Of a stretch of DNA of 57,909 nucleotides, positions 40,194-49,307 are shown one piece after another (position 1 is the first letter of the stretch; each line of letters starts with the position of its first letter). A program made the translations under genes and the position numbers. The DNA comes from Lachnospiraceae bacterium UBA3762. GTDB taxonomy: Bacteria > Bacillota > Clostridia > Lachnospirales > Lachnospiraceae. Under the pieces are notes generated by a model, which was given only the letters and a program-made list of their open reading frames with translations, searched no databases and had not been told where the DNA came from. The stretch lies in assembly GCA_002371615.1 (NCBI GenBank), contig DFGA01000043.1:115813-173721 (forward strand), given 5' to 3'.

Positions 40194-40915
40194 ATTAGCA
40201 TAAGATGCAGCGGGTAAAACAGATAGAACGCGTATTTGTGCTTCGGGCGAACTTCGGGATCGTAGAAATACAGCAACAAAAATGATATAGGACCGTATTT
40301 TTCCCAGCAGGTTGCCACAGCACCCGCAAGATACCGGAACGGTCCGGTATTTCTTGCGAAATACAAAACGGCGGCAAGAAGCATGCATTTCCATGAGTAA
40401 TCCGTATTAAGAAGATAAGCCGCATCCGCGAATGCTATCACGGCACATATGCATGTAAACTTAACAAGAAAAGAAGAAACACCCCATATGTTGTTTTCAA
40501 GGTATTTGATAACACAGAGCATAATGAGTGCAATGAGGAACGTCAGTATAACGTTTTGATGTTCCCACCGAAACGGCACTCCGTACAGTCCGAGATCAAA
40601 AGGGATCTCGGATAATACCGCAAAGACAGCAAGTCTTGCGATATATTTACCAATGTTGTGTGTTCTCAGGAAGCCCTCGACTATGAAGAAGCAGAATATG
40701 GGAAATGCCAGACGGCCGATTCCGCGGCATATCTCGTACACGGTGTTCAGCGTCTTGTATTCGTCGGGCAGTATATCCATCGCATGTGCTATCATGTAGT
40801 TGTGGAACACCCCGTAACCGAAGTGGTCTATGAACATGAGAATACATGCAATCAGTTTTAATACGTTGCAGGATAGCCGTAATTTTTTACCTGCTGTCAG
40901 TGAATTGGTATCCAT
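40166..40915 (-). CDS. TraX-like membrane protein
   Basis: 249 residues with about seven to eight membrane helices. The family pattern is visible at the start: LKLIACILMFIDHFG near 21-35, then GRLAFPIFCFFIVEGF near 69-84 and SEIPFDLG near 106-113. TraX acetylates F pilin; chromosomal homologues are thought to acylate surface molecules. ATG 40915 is chosen (AGG five bases upstream); GTG 40921 lacks a site. It is divergent from the TPR lipoprotein. Confidence 0.85.
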   Translation of the reverse strand: MDTNSLTAGKKLRLSCNVLKLIACILMFIDHFGYGVFHNYMIAHAMDILPDEYKTLNTVYEICRGIGRLAFPIFCFFIVEGFLRTHNIGKYIARLAVFAVLSEIPFDLGLYGVPFRWEHQNVILTFLIALIMLCVIKYLENNIWGVSSFLVKFTCICAVIAFADAAYLLNTDYSWKCMLLAAVLYFARNTGPFRYLAGAVATCWEKYGPISFLLLYFYDPEVRPKHKYAFYLFYPLHLMLIYLVARLII

Positions 40916-40933
40916 ATCCACCTATTTTATCAT
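40905..40933 (+). promoter_or_regulatory. Candidate promoter of the TPR lipoprotein gene
   Basis: TTGGTA (40905-40910) and TATCAT (40928-40933) are 17 bases apart, giving a transcript start about seven bases or fewer before ATG 40947. No ribosome binding site fits in that space, so a leaderless message is likely. Confidence 0.4.
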
Positions 40934-40946
40934 AATGGTATAGTTT

Positions 40947-41909
40947 ATGAAACTAAAATCACCTATTTTTCCAATAATCGCAGCCATTGCAGTTTTGCTT
41001 GGAGGTTGTGCCCAAGCCGGTTCGGAGCCGCAAGAAGGCAAACTTGCATACCGGACCAGAGGAATTGCCCAGCTTTCCGAAGGAGACTATTCGCAGGCCA
41101 TGGAATCATTTACTACAGCGCTTTCATATTCCAACGGACTGATAGAGACGGCGGATATTGATATCTCCTATTATATGGCGGTGGCGGAGTTCAAGAACGG
41201 TGACATGGAAGCTGCGCTCAAAACCGTTGATTCGATCATAGCATTAAGACCGGAAGATGACCGGGCATATTTTGTCAGGGGAAAGATCAACCTTGCTCTC
41301 GGGAATATAGACGGGGCAAAAAGTGATTTTGACAAAACAATATCAATAGATCCGGAAAACTATGACCGGTACGTGGGAGTCTATGAGGAACTCAGGGCAA
41401 AAGGATATGAATCCGAGGCGTCCGGTTATCTGCAGCAGGCATTGAGTGCGGGAGATAAACTGTCGGATTATAACAAAGGTGTTCTTGAGTACTATATGGG
41501 GTCATATACTGATGCAAGAAGTGATCTTGAGACGGCTAAACAGTCGCAAAACAGCGAGAATCTCATTTTCTACCTCGGCAAGACGTACGAGGCACTTGGT
41601 GATTCGACATACGCAATGACGCTTTATTCCGACTATATTCGGGAAAATTCATCCGCAGGACGGATATACGAGCAGCTTGCCGAGTGCAGGATCAGGAACG
41701 AAGATTACGAAGGTGCGCTTGAAACGATTGAAGCGGGACTGAGTCTCGGAGGAGGAGAAGGTGCCGGCGGGATGATGTTTGACCGGGTAGTGGCTTATGA
41801 GAGGCTTTACGACTTCGAATCGGCCAAAAAGTACATGGAAGAATACCTTCAGTTATATCCCGACGATGAGGTCGCTTTACGTGAAAATGTCTTTTTGAGC
41901 AGCAGGTAA
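40947..41909 (+). CDS. TPR-repeat lipoprotein
   Basis: 320 residues. The signal ends in LLGGC (Cys near 21), a lipobox. About six to seven tetratricopeptide repeats follow (for example RGIAQLSEGDYSQAMESF near 38-55, and VRGKINLALGNIDGAKSDF near 110-128). It is a membrane-attached protein-interaction scaffold; its partners are not known. It is transcribed alone; there is no Shine-Dalgarno sequence before the ATG. Confidence 0.88.
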   Translation: MKLKSPIFPIIAAIAVLLGGCAQAGSEPQEGKLAYRTRGIAQLSEGDYSQAMESFTTALSYSNGLIETADIDISYYMAVAEFKNGDMEAALKTVDSIIALRPEDDRAYFVRGKINLALGNIDGAKSDFDKTISIDPENYDRYVGVYEELRAKGYESEASGYLQQALSAGDKLSDYNKGVLEYYMGSYTDARSDLETAKQSQNSENLIFYLGKTYEALGDSTYAMTLYSDYIRENSSAGRIYEQLAECRIRNEDYEGALETIEAGLSLGGGEGAGGMMFDRVVAYERLYDFESAKKYMEEYLQLYPDDEVALRENVFLSSR

Positions 41910-41970
41910 AAAATCATCGCTCATTTTTGTGCATGGTTTACAATAAACCTAAATTATCAATGTTTTTTCG

Positions 41971-42017
41971 ATACAATATCTTGTGTTCTATGGAAGAGTT
42001 AACATAAGATATTGTAT
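41971..42017 (+). promoter_or_regulatory. Pair of NrdR boxes upstream of nrdD
   Basis: ATACAATATCTTGTGT (41971-41986) and ACATAAGATATTGTAT (42002-42017) resemble the known NrdR box (ACACWATATATWGTGT). They start 31 bases apart, three helical turns, the usual spacing for cooperative NrdR binding, and end nine bases before the -35 box. Confidence 0.85.
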
Positions 42018-42025
42018 TTTTTATG

Positions 42026-42054
42026 TTGACTTCAATATTTTACAATGATATACT
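42026..42054 (+). promoter_or_regulatory. Promoter of nrdD
   Basis: TTGACT (42026-42031) and TATACT (42049-42054) are exactly 17 bases apart, directly downstream of the NrdR boxes. The leader to ATG 42148 is about 85 bases. Confidence 0.85.
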
Positions 42055-42147
42055 TTTTCACGTACGTAAGTCATGTATTATTCAAATCTTAAACAATTAC
42101 AGAGGGGTCACATTGGGGGTTCTCGAACAAGGAAGGGAGTAGTCGTA

Positions 42148-44538
42148 ATGTTCAGCGTAGTAAAAAGAGACGGAGAATTGGCAGATTTCAATATTGCAAA
42201 GATAAATGATGCAATAATGAAAGCTTTTAATGCCTGTGAGAAGCAGTACACAAACGATATGATCGATCTGCTTTCACTTCGTGTAACGGCTGATTTTCAG
42301 CCCAAGATGAAGGACAGTAAGATCCATGTTGAGGATATTCAGGACAGCGTTGAGGTTGTACTTGAACAGGCAGGGTATACGGAGGTTGCGAAGGCTTATA
42401 TCCTCTATCGTAAGCAGAGAGAAAAAATGCGTAACATGAAGTCAACTATCCTTGATTACAAGGATGTTGTCAACAGTTATGTCAAGGTAGAGGACTGGAG
42501 AGTTAAGGAGAATTCAACCGTAACATATTCGGTGGGCGGACTTATCCTTTCCAACTCGGGCGCCGTTACCGCAAACTACTGGCTGTCGGAGATATATGAT
42601 GAGGAGATAGCGGAAGCTCACAGGAATGCGGATATTCATATTCATGACCTGTCAATGCTTACGGGCTATTGTGCGGGATGGTCATTAAAGCAGCTTATCC
42701 AGGAAGGCCTTGGCGGAATAAGCGGCAAGATCACTTCGGCACCTGCATCACATTTATCGGTTCTGTGCAACCAGATGGTCAATTTCCTCGGAATAATGCA
42801 GAACGAATGGGCAGGAGCCCAGGCATTTTCTTCGTTTGATACATATCTTGCCCCTTTTGTTAAGGTCGATAATCTTACATACAGGGAAGTTAAGAAGTGC
42901 ATAGAGTCTTTCGTATACGGAGTCAACACACCGAGCCGTTGGGGAACACAGGCACCGTTCTCAAACATTACACTTGACTGGACGGTTCCCGCTGATCTTG
43001 CGGAACTTCCGGCTCTCGTAGGCGGCAAGGAAATGGACTTCAAATACAAGGACTGCAAAGAAGAGATGGATATGATCAACAAGGCATTCATCGAGACTAT
43101 GATCGAAGGTGATGCTAACGGCAGAGGATTCCAGTATCCGATCCCCACATATTCGATCACAAGAGATTTTGACTGGTCCGATACAGAGAACAACAGGCTC
43201 CTTTTTGAAATGACAAGTAAATACGGAACACCGTATTTCTCAAACTATATCAATTCCGACATGGAACCTTCGGATGTCCGCAGTATGTGCTGCAGACTGC
43301 GTCTTGACCTTAGGGAACTGCGCAAGAAGACCGGCGGATTTTTCGGATCCGGGGAGTCAACGGGTTCTGTAGGTGTAGTTACGATCAATATGCCCAGAAT
43401 TGCATATCTTGCTACCGACAAGGATGACTTCTACAGAAGGCTGAACCGTATGATGGATATTTCCGCAAGATCACTCAAGATCAAGCGTGGAGTTATCACA
43501 AAGCTTCTCGATGAAGGATTGTATCCTTATACAAAGAGATATCTCGGAAGTTTTGATAATCACTTCTCGACGATCGGTCTTATCGGAATGAATGAGGTTG
43601 GTCTTAATGCAAACTGGCTCCGTGCCGATATGACAGATCCGAGGACCCAGGAGTTTACGAAGGAAGTTCTTAATCATATGAGAGAAAGACTTTCCGATTA
43701 TCAGGAGATGTACGGAGATCTCTACAACCTCGAAGCTACGCCGGCTGAGTCAACAACTTACAGGCTTGCAAAGCATGACAGAAAGCGTTGGCCCAATATC
43801 AAAACCGCCGGACATCCGGGAGACACACCTTACTATACCAATTCATCACATCTTCCGGTTGACTATACGGCCGATGTGTTTGATGCACTTGATATTCAGG
43901 ATGATCTTCAGACGTTATATACAAGCGGTACCGTGTTCCACGCATTTCTCGGCGAAAAGCTTCCCGACTGGAAGGCGGCGGCATCACTTGTACGCAAGAT
44001 CGCATACAACTACAAGCTTCCTTACTATACCCTCAGTCCTACGTATTCGGTATGTAAGGAACACGGATATCTTGCAGGCGAGGTCAAGACATGCCCTCAC
44101 TGCGGAACGACCACAGAAGTATATTCGAGGATCACGGGTTATTACCGCCCTGTCCAGAACTGGAACGACGGTAAGAGCCAGGAGTACAAGAACAGAGTTG
44201 TTTACGATATTGCAAAAAGTAGCCTGAAGAGGCCGTTGACCGCGATGGTCAGAATGTCCGGAACCGATGAAAACGCGAAAGTTGAAGTCGGTGCAGTCGA
44301 TAATGTTAAATATCTGTTCACCACCAAGACATGTCCGAACTGCAAGCTTGCCAAGGAATATCTCAAAGATGAGAGTTACGTCCTTATAGATGCCGAGGAG
44401 AATACCGAACTTGCTCAAAGGTACGGGGTAATGCAGGCGCCGACCCTTGTGGTTGTAAACGGCGACAAGGTCAGGAAATACGCCAATGCTTCCAATATAC
44501 GCAAGTATGCGGAAACAATGTCAATGGTTAAGGTTTGA
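42148..44538 (+). CDS. nrdD: Anaerobic ribonucleoside-triphosphate reductase with C-terminal glutaredoxin-like domain
   Basis: 796 residues from ATG 42148, eight bases after GGAAGGGAG; the longer frame to 42073 crosses the promoter leader. Order: ATP-cone (about 1-95), glycyl-radical reductase core (about 110-690) with Zn site Cys636/His639/Cys649/Cys652 (CPHCG) and the radical Gly664 in RITGYYRPVQNW, then a glutaredoxin-like domain (about 718-796) with CPNC at 729-732 and a cis-Pro near MQAPT. It makes deoxynucleotides without oxygen. The fused redox domain suggests glutaredoxin-type rather than formate reduction. The activase gene nrdG is not in the window. Confidence 0.95.
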   Translation: MFSVVKRDGELADFNIAKINDAIMKAFNACEKQYTNDMIDLLSLRVTADFQPKMKDSKIHVEDIQDSVEVVLEQAGYTEVAKAYILYRKQREKMRNMKSTILDYKDVVNSYVKVEDWRVKENSTVTYSVGGLILSNSGAVTANYWLSEIYDEEIAEAHRNADIHIHDLSMLTGYCAGWSLKQLIQEGLGGISGKITSAPASHLSVLCNQMVNFLGIMQNEWAGAQAFSSFDTYLAPFVKVDNLTYREVKKCIESFVYGVNTPSRWGTQAPFSNITLDWTVPADLAELPALVGGKEMDFKYKDCKEEMDMINKAFIETMIEGDANGRGFQYPIPTYSITRDFDWSDTENNRLLFEMTSKYGTPYFSNYINSDMEPSDVRSMCCRLRLDLRELRKKTGGFFGSGESTGSVGVVTINMPRIAYLATDKDDFYRRLNRMMDISARSLKIKRGVITKLLDEGLYPYTKRYLGSFDNHFSTIGLIGMNEVGLNANWLRADMTDPRTQEFTKEVLNHMRERLSDYQEMYGDLYNLEATPAESTTYRLAKHDRKRWPNIKTAGHPGDTPYYTNSSHLPVDYTADVFDALDIQDDLQTLYTSGTVFHAFLGEKLPDWKAAASLVRKIAYNYKLPYYTLSPTYSVCKEHGYLAGEVKTCPHCGTTTEVYSRITGYYRPVQNWNDGKSQEYKNRVVYDIAKSSLKRPLTAMVRMSGTDENAKVEVGAVDNVKYLFTTKTCPNCKLAKEYLKDESYVLIDAEENTELAQRYGVMQAPTLVVVNGDKVRKYANASNIRKYAETMSMVKV

Positions 44539-44551
44539 CAGTATTAAGCAG

Positions 44552-44586
44552 TAGCCACGACAACAGTCGTGGCTATCGTTTTTTTA
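44552..44586 (+). terminator. Terminator after nrdD
   Basis: TAGCCACGAC (44552-44561), loop AACA, GTCGTGGCTA (44566-44575), then TCGTTTTTTT. Confidence 0.93.
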
Positions 44587-44616
44587 TGAATTAATCAAGG
44601 TTAAGGGAGAAGGAAG

Positions 44617-45543
44617 ATGATATCAAGGCTTATTGACCAGATCAAGAAAAAGAACGCACCGGTTGTTGTCGGACTTGATCCGACACTCTCCAATATCCCG
44701 AAGAAAATATTGAATGCGGCCATAAAAGACAAAGGGGAATCCTTTGAAGCGGCCGCGGAAGCCATCATACAGTATAACAAGGCTATAGTGGATGCTGTCT
44801 GCGATCTCGTACCTGCAGTTAAGCCGCAGATAGCCATGTATGAACAGTTCGGGATCCCGGGTCTGATGGCATTTACCGAAACGGTCAATTACTGCAAAGA
44901 GAAGGGACTTATAGTTATAGGAGATGTTAAACGCGGAGATATTGGTTCTACAAGCACCGCATATGCGAAGGCACATCTTGGCAAGGTTAAGATCGGTAAC
45001 ACGGAAATTTCAGCCTTTAATGAGGATTTTTGTACGGTCAATCCATATCTTGGTTCCGACGGTATCAAGCCCTTTATAGATGAGTGCAACGGGAATGATA
45101 AGGGTATCTTTGTTCTTGTCAAAACAAGCAATCCTTCAAGCGGAGAATTCCAGGACAGGGTACTTCATGATGAGGATTCGACATTATATGAAACTGTCGG
45201 CTTCAAGGTAAACGAGTGGGCCAAGCTTTCAATGGATGGCACTTACAGTAATATCGGTGCCGTTGTGGGCGCGACCTATCCGAAGATGGGAGAGATACTT
45301 CGCCGGATCATGCCCAATTCCTACATTCTTGTTCCCGGATACGGCGCCCAGGGAGGAAGCGGGGCGGATTTGAAACCTTTCTTTAATGACGACGGGCTCG
45401 GAGCCATAGTCAACAGTTCCCGGGGTATAATCGCCGCATACAAAAACGAGAAATATTCGAAATACGGTGAGGACGGATTTGCCGATGCCGCAAGATCCGC
45501 CACCATTGATATGATAGATGATATAAGACAGAACGCCTTTTAG
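44617..45543 (+). CDS. pyrF: Orotidine 5'-phosphate decarboxylase
   Basis: 308 residues, the longer subfamily. It makes UMP from OMP. VVVGLDPTLSNIP near 15-27 and the catalytic DVKRGDIGST near 103-112 (Asp-x-Lys-x-x-Asp pattern) are present, with a phosphate-binding GYGAQGG near 244-250. AGGGAGAAGGAAG precedes the ATG. It is followed after 25 bases by pyrE, the previous step of the pathway. No separate promoter was recognised between the nrdD terminator and this gene. Confidence 0.95.
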   Translation: MISRLIDQIKKKNAPVVVGLDPTLSNIPKKILNAAIKDKGESFEAAAEAIIQYNKAIVDAVCDLVPAVKPQIAMYEQFGIPGLMAFTETVNYCKEKGLIVIGDVKRGDIGSTSTAYAKAHLGKVKIGNTEISAFNEDFCTVNPYLGSDGIKPFIDECNGNDKGIFVLVKTSNPSSGEFQDRVLHDEDSTLYETVGFKVNEWAKLSMDGTYSNIGAVVGATYPKMGEILRRIMPNSYILVPGYGAQGGSGADLKPFFNDDGLGAIVNSSRGIIAAYKNEKYSKYGEDGFADAARSATIDMIDDIRQNAF

Positions 45544-45568
45544 ATACACTATACGGGAGGGATGACCT

Positions 45569-46243
45569 TTGGAGCAGTATAAGCAGGAATTCATAGAATT
45601 TATGGTAGAATCGGATGTTTTGCGGTTCGGTGAATTTACATTAAAAAGCGGACGAAAGTCCCCTTTTTTCATGAATGCGGGAGCGTATGTTACCGGCAGC
45701 CAGCTAAAGCGTCTCGGAGAATACTATGCAAGAGCGATACATGAAAACTTCGGGGATGATTTTGACATTCTGTTCGGCCCTGCATATAAGGGCATACCGC
45801 TTTCGGTGGCAACCTCTATAGCGTATGATGAACTGTACGGAAAGCAGATAAGGTATTCAAGCAACCGTAAGGAAGAAAAAGACCACGGCGACACCGGTAT
45901 ACTTCTCGGAAGTAAAATAAAGGACGGTGACAGGGTCGTAATGATAGAGGACGTAACAACAAGCGGCAAGTCAATAGAGGAGACATATCCGATCCTCAAG
46001 GCGCAGGGGAATGTTACCGTTACCGGTCTTATGGTATCTCTTGACAGAATGGAACTGGGACTGGGAGGGAAACTGCCGGCACTTGCGGAAATCACCGACA
46101 AATACGGATTTGAGGCTAAAGCCATAGTTACTATGGCCGAAGTTACCGAGCATCTGTATAATCGTAATGTCTGCGGACGCATCGTCATAGATGACGGTAT
46201 AAAACGATCTCTTGACGAATACTACAAAACCTACGGAGCATAA
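45569..46243 (+). CDS. pyrE: Orotate phosphoribosyltransferase
   Basis: 224 residues. It joins orotate and PRPP to form OMP, the substrate of the upstream pyrF product. The PRPP motif VVMIEDVTTSGKSI lies near 124-137, and FGPAYKGIPL near 69-78. The start is TTG 45569: GGGAGG is eight bases upstream and the N-terminus EQYKQEFIEFMVE fits the family. It touches the next gene directly (stop at 46243, ATG at 46244). Confidence 0.94.
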   Translation: MEQYKQEFIEFMVESDVLRFGEFTLKSGRKSPFFMNAGAYVTGSQLKRLGEYYARAIHENFGDDFDILFGPAYKGIPLSVATSIAYDELYGKQIRYSSNRKEEKDHGDTGILLGSKIKDGDRVVMIEDVTTSGKSIEETYPILKAQGNVTVTGLMVSLDRMELGLGGKLPALAEITDKYGFEAKAIVTMAEVTEHLYNRNVCGRIVIDDGIKRSLDEYYKTYGA

Positions 46244-46585
46244 ATGGGCAAGCCGGTTAAGATACGCAAAAAAAAGAGTTTTATGTTTACGACGAGGCAT
46301 TATTCCTTCATGAGTGTGATGGGGATAGTACTTGGAGTGATCAATGTATTCTTCGGGGCTGCAATGGTAATACAGAGTTACCGCAATGAAGGCAGGGTCG
46401 GCGCGGGATATGGAAGCGCCGGACTGTTCTCGGTCTTTTTGTGCATAATCGGGATCGTATGCGGAATAAGGAGCCTTGGCGAACGTGATACCTACATTGC
46501 ACCGGCAGTGGTTGCCATAGCCGTAAACGGCGCAGTGATCCTGTGGTGGATCATCATGATAATAATATCGGCTATTGTTAATTAG
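46244..46585 (+). CDS. Small membrane protein of unknown function
   Basis: 113 residues, a basic N-terminus (KIRKKKSFMF) and three hydrophobic segments (about 22-43, 60-78, 86-111). It starts on the base after the pyrE stop, with no separate binding site, so it is co-translated with pyrE. Similar small proteins are found in Lachnospiraceae; no function is established. It probably assists or simply accompanies the downstream peptidase gene, 13 bases away. Confidence 0.7.
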   Translation: MGKPVKIRKKKSFMFTTRHYSFMSVMGIVLGVINVFFGAAMVIQSYRNEGRVGAGYGSAGLFSVFLCIIGIVCGIRSLGERDTYIAPAVVAIAVNGAVILWWIIMIIISAIVN

Positions 46586-46598
46586 AACGGAGATCAAT

Positions 46599-48722
46599 AT
46601 GACGGAAACATATGACGAACTTATAGATGAACGGTATGATCTTGCCATGAGCAGGATCCGCCAGATGCAGCATGAGGAGGCCTTCGGGGGGCCTCTCTTA
46701 TCGTTCTTCGGGAGATGTTCGGAGTTTATCATAAAGCTGTCCGATATTCTCGAAAGATCCTGTTCGGGCAGCATCCGGAAAATGTCCCTTGAAGAACTGG
46801 CTATACAAAATCATATGCTATACGAAGATATACTGCCGGAAAACTATGATACAAGTTTTGCCAATCCCGATTACATAGTTTCGGAATTTGCCGGGGCAGG
46901 AATAGGCGACAGAAAGATGGCGCAGTATCTGTGCTTTTTGTATGCCGAGATACGAGGTCTGATCCCCTATGCCTTCGAAGCAAACAAAGAGATATTTACG
47001 ATCTATGCGGAACTGTATGTGGAGATCTATACATCTTTCAGGCTTGCTGCCGTTGAGAATACTGTTCCCGACAGTGAATCGGTAAGAGACATCATCTACT
47101 GGTTTGAGAGCGATAACTGTGACATCATCATACCAGCTAACGTATCGGATAAGGTGGACGCGGCAAATGATTTTCTGCGAAGTATAGTTTGCGAAGAAGA
47201 CCTTACGGATGACAGGTTCCTGTATTTTTCCGGAGAGTACGTTACTGACAATGAGATAAGGTGCGCGCATTTCATCAATTCACTTTCCGAAGAGCAGATA
47301 CAGTCGATGGCGGATACATTTACCGAAGGATACCGTATTGGCTTTGTTAAGGCAGGAAAACCGATAGATAAAAAAACAAGCGCGAATATAAGGTACAGTC
47401 TGGGGTTTGAGAGAGTCGTAAGAGCTGCTGTCGAAAATTTCAAAAAGATGGGGCTTGATTCTGTAATATACAGAGCCGCTTCGCTCTCCCTTACGGGATC
47501 AGGCGTGAACAGGATAGGATTTTACGGCGCGATTCCGAACAGGCAGTATGACTATGATCACAAGGATGATGCTGCCGTTTATATGGATGCGGATTTTGTT
47601 ACGAGAAAACTTGAGGTGCTTGAAGCTGCCTACAGGGAGCGTATAGTACTTGCAAACGGTCATGCGGGTCCTGCGGTTATGGAGGTATTCGGCGAGAAGC
47701 CGTTTACTCCGGTGGTAAAAGAGAGTGCGATAAAACAGACCGACAAAACGCAAAAGCTGTCAGTGGAATATACGGCAAAGGCATCCGAGATCATAAACAG
47801 ATACATTATCGGCGAAGAGAGAAGCTTTACGATAATTGCATATCCGGTTCCCGAGATCGGAGACGATTATGAGAAGATATTTGCAGACACGGTAAAGCTT
47901 AATACGCTTCCCTACAGTAAGTACGAGAAGATCCAGCAGATAATGATAGATACCCTTGATAAGGCTGATTATGTGGAAATAAAGGGTAAGGGGGAAAATG
48001 AGACTGACCTTAAGGTTGCACTGCACCCGGTGGATGATCCCGCGCACCAGACAAAGTTTGAAAACTGCGTTGCCGATGTCAACATACCGGTCGGTGAGGT
48101 GTTCACTTCTCCGCAGCTTACCGGCACAAACGGAGTGCTCAACGTATCGAAGGTATACCTGAACGGACTTTTGTATAACAACCTCAAAGTGACTTTTACT
48201 GACGGTATGATAAGCGATTATTCGTGCGATAATTATGAGAATGAGGATGACAACCGCAAGTTCATCAAGGAAAATCTCCTGCATAAGCATGAATCACTTC
48301 CCCTCGGGGAGTTTGCCATAGGGACGAATACAACGGCATACAAAATGGCCAGGGATTACGACATAGAAGGGCTTCTCCCGATACTGATCGGAGAGAAGAC
48401 AGGACCGCATTTTGCCGTAGGAGATACGTGCTATTCTCATGAGGAAGATGTTAAAGTTTACAACCCGGACGGCAAGGAGATCATAGCGCGTGAAAACGAG
48501 GTATCACAAAAGAGAAAATCAGATGCCGGGGCTGCTTATTTCCAGTGTCATACCGATATTACCATACCCTACGATGAATTGCTGTATATCCGCGCGGTCA
48601 GGGTTGACGGATACGATTCAATAATCGAAGACGGAAGGTTCACGCTGCCCGGGTGCGAAGCGTTAAACGAGCCGCTGGATGAGATGCGGGATATGCATAT
48701 CACTATACAAAAATCATCGTAA
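46599..48722 (+). CDS. M29-type aminopeptidase with a long N-terminal extension
   Basis: 707 residues from ATG 46599 (GGAG ten bases upstream). The C-terminal half (about 275-690) matches M29 metallo-aminopeptidases: VGEVFTSPQLTGTNG near 497-511, LGEFAIGTNT near 568-577 and GEKTGPHFAVGDTCYS near 598-613, which contain the metal-binding Glu and His. Typical M29 enzymes have about 370-410 residues; the first about 270 residues are extra, helical and not recognised. It is a cytosolic peptidase by sequence, with no signal peptide. Confidence 0.85.
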   Translation: MTETYDELIDERYDLAMSRIRQMQHEEAFGGPLLSFFGRCSEFIIKLSDILERSCSGSIRKMSLEELAIQNHMLYEDILPENYDTSFANPDYIVSEFAGAGIGDRKMAQYLCFLYAEIRGLIPYAFEANKEIFTIYAELYVEIYTSFRLAAVENTVPDSESVRDIIYWFESDNCDIIIPANVSDKVDAANDFLRSIVCEEDLTDDRFLYFSGEYVTDNEIRCAHFINSLSEEQIQSMADTFTEGYRIGFVKAGKPIDKKTSANIRYSLGFERVVRAAVENFKKMGLDSVIYRAASLSLTGSGVNRIGFYGAIPNRQYDYDHKDDAAVYMDADFVTRKLEVLEAAYRERIVLANGHAGPAVMEVFGEKPFTPVVKESAIKQTDKTQKLSVEYTAKASEIINRYIIGEERSFTIIAYPVPEIGDDYEKIFADTVKLNTLPYSKYEKIQQIMIDTLDKADYVEIKGKGENETDLKVALHPVDDPAHQTKFENCVADVNIPVGEVFTSPQLTGTNGVLNVSKVYLNGLLYNNLKVTFTDGMISDYSCDNYENEDDNRKFIKENLLHKHESLPLGEFAIGTNTTAYKMARDYDIEGLLPILIGEKTGPHFAVGDTCYSHEEDVKVYNPDGKEIIARENEVSQKRKSDAGAAYFQCHTDITIPYDELLYIRAVRVDGYDSIIEDGRFTLPGCEALNEPLDEMRDMHITIQKSS

Positions 48723-48779
48723 ATATGTTACATTAATTGATACATGAGAGTTGAGTAAGAACAGTTACGGAGGTTAATT

Positions 48780-49286
48780 ATGGCAACGGTAGGAATAGTT
48801 ATGGGCTCTGATTCCGATATGTCCGTTATGAGTAAGGCGGCGGATATTCTGGAGAAGTTCGGGATCGATTACGAGATGAGGATCATATCGGCACACAGGG
48901 AGCCGGATGTTTTCTTTGAATATGCAAAGAGCGCAAAAGATAAAGGGATGAAAGTCATTATCGCAGGGGCCGGTATGGCAGCCCACCTTCCGGGAATGCT
49001 TGCGGCGATCTTCCCGCTTCCCGTTATCGGTGTTCCGATGCATACCACATCCCTCGGAGGAAGAGACAGTCTGTATTCCATCGTTCAGATGCCTTCCGGG
49101 ATCCCGGTAGCAACAGTTGCGATAGGCGGCGGTGCAAACGCCGGACTTCTTGCGGCTCGTATGCTTGCGATCTCGGATGATAAACTTCTTGCCAAACTTG
49201 AAGAGTATTCCCGCGAGATGGAAGAGGGCGTTGCGAAGAAGGACGCCAAACTTTCGGAAGTCGGATATAAAAACTACGATAAATGA
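48780..49286 (+). CDS. purE: N5-carboxyaminoimidazole ribonucleotide mutase
   Basis: 168 residues. Substrate-binding GSDSDMSVM near 9-17, ISAHREPD near 40-47, and the late GGRDSLYSIVQMPSGIPV segment near 93-110 identify PurE. It moves the carboxyl group of N5-CAIR to make CAIR. GGAGG precedes the ATG. It is first in a purE-purM-purN-purD run; no purK is adjacent, so N5-CAIR synthesis must be elsewhere or the enzyme may use CO2 directly as class II forms do. Confidence 0.95.
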   Translation: MATVGIVMGSDSDMSVMSKAADILEKFGIDYEMRIISAHREPDVFFEYAKSAKDKGMKVIIAGAGMAAHLPGMLAAIFPLPVIGVPMHTTSLGGRDSLYSIVQMPSGIPVATVAIGGGANAGLLAARMLAISDDKLLAKLEEYSREMEEGVAKKDAKLSEVGYKNYDK

Positions 49287-49307
49287 TAAGCAAATAAGGA
49301 GACTTTT

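Noticed and set aside
45971..46774. 267-codon minus-strand frame across pyrE and the small membrane gene
   Set aside because: Antisense to clear genes, and its codon use and composition are unlike a protein.
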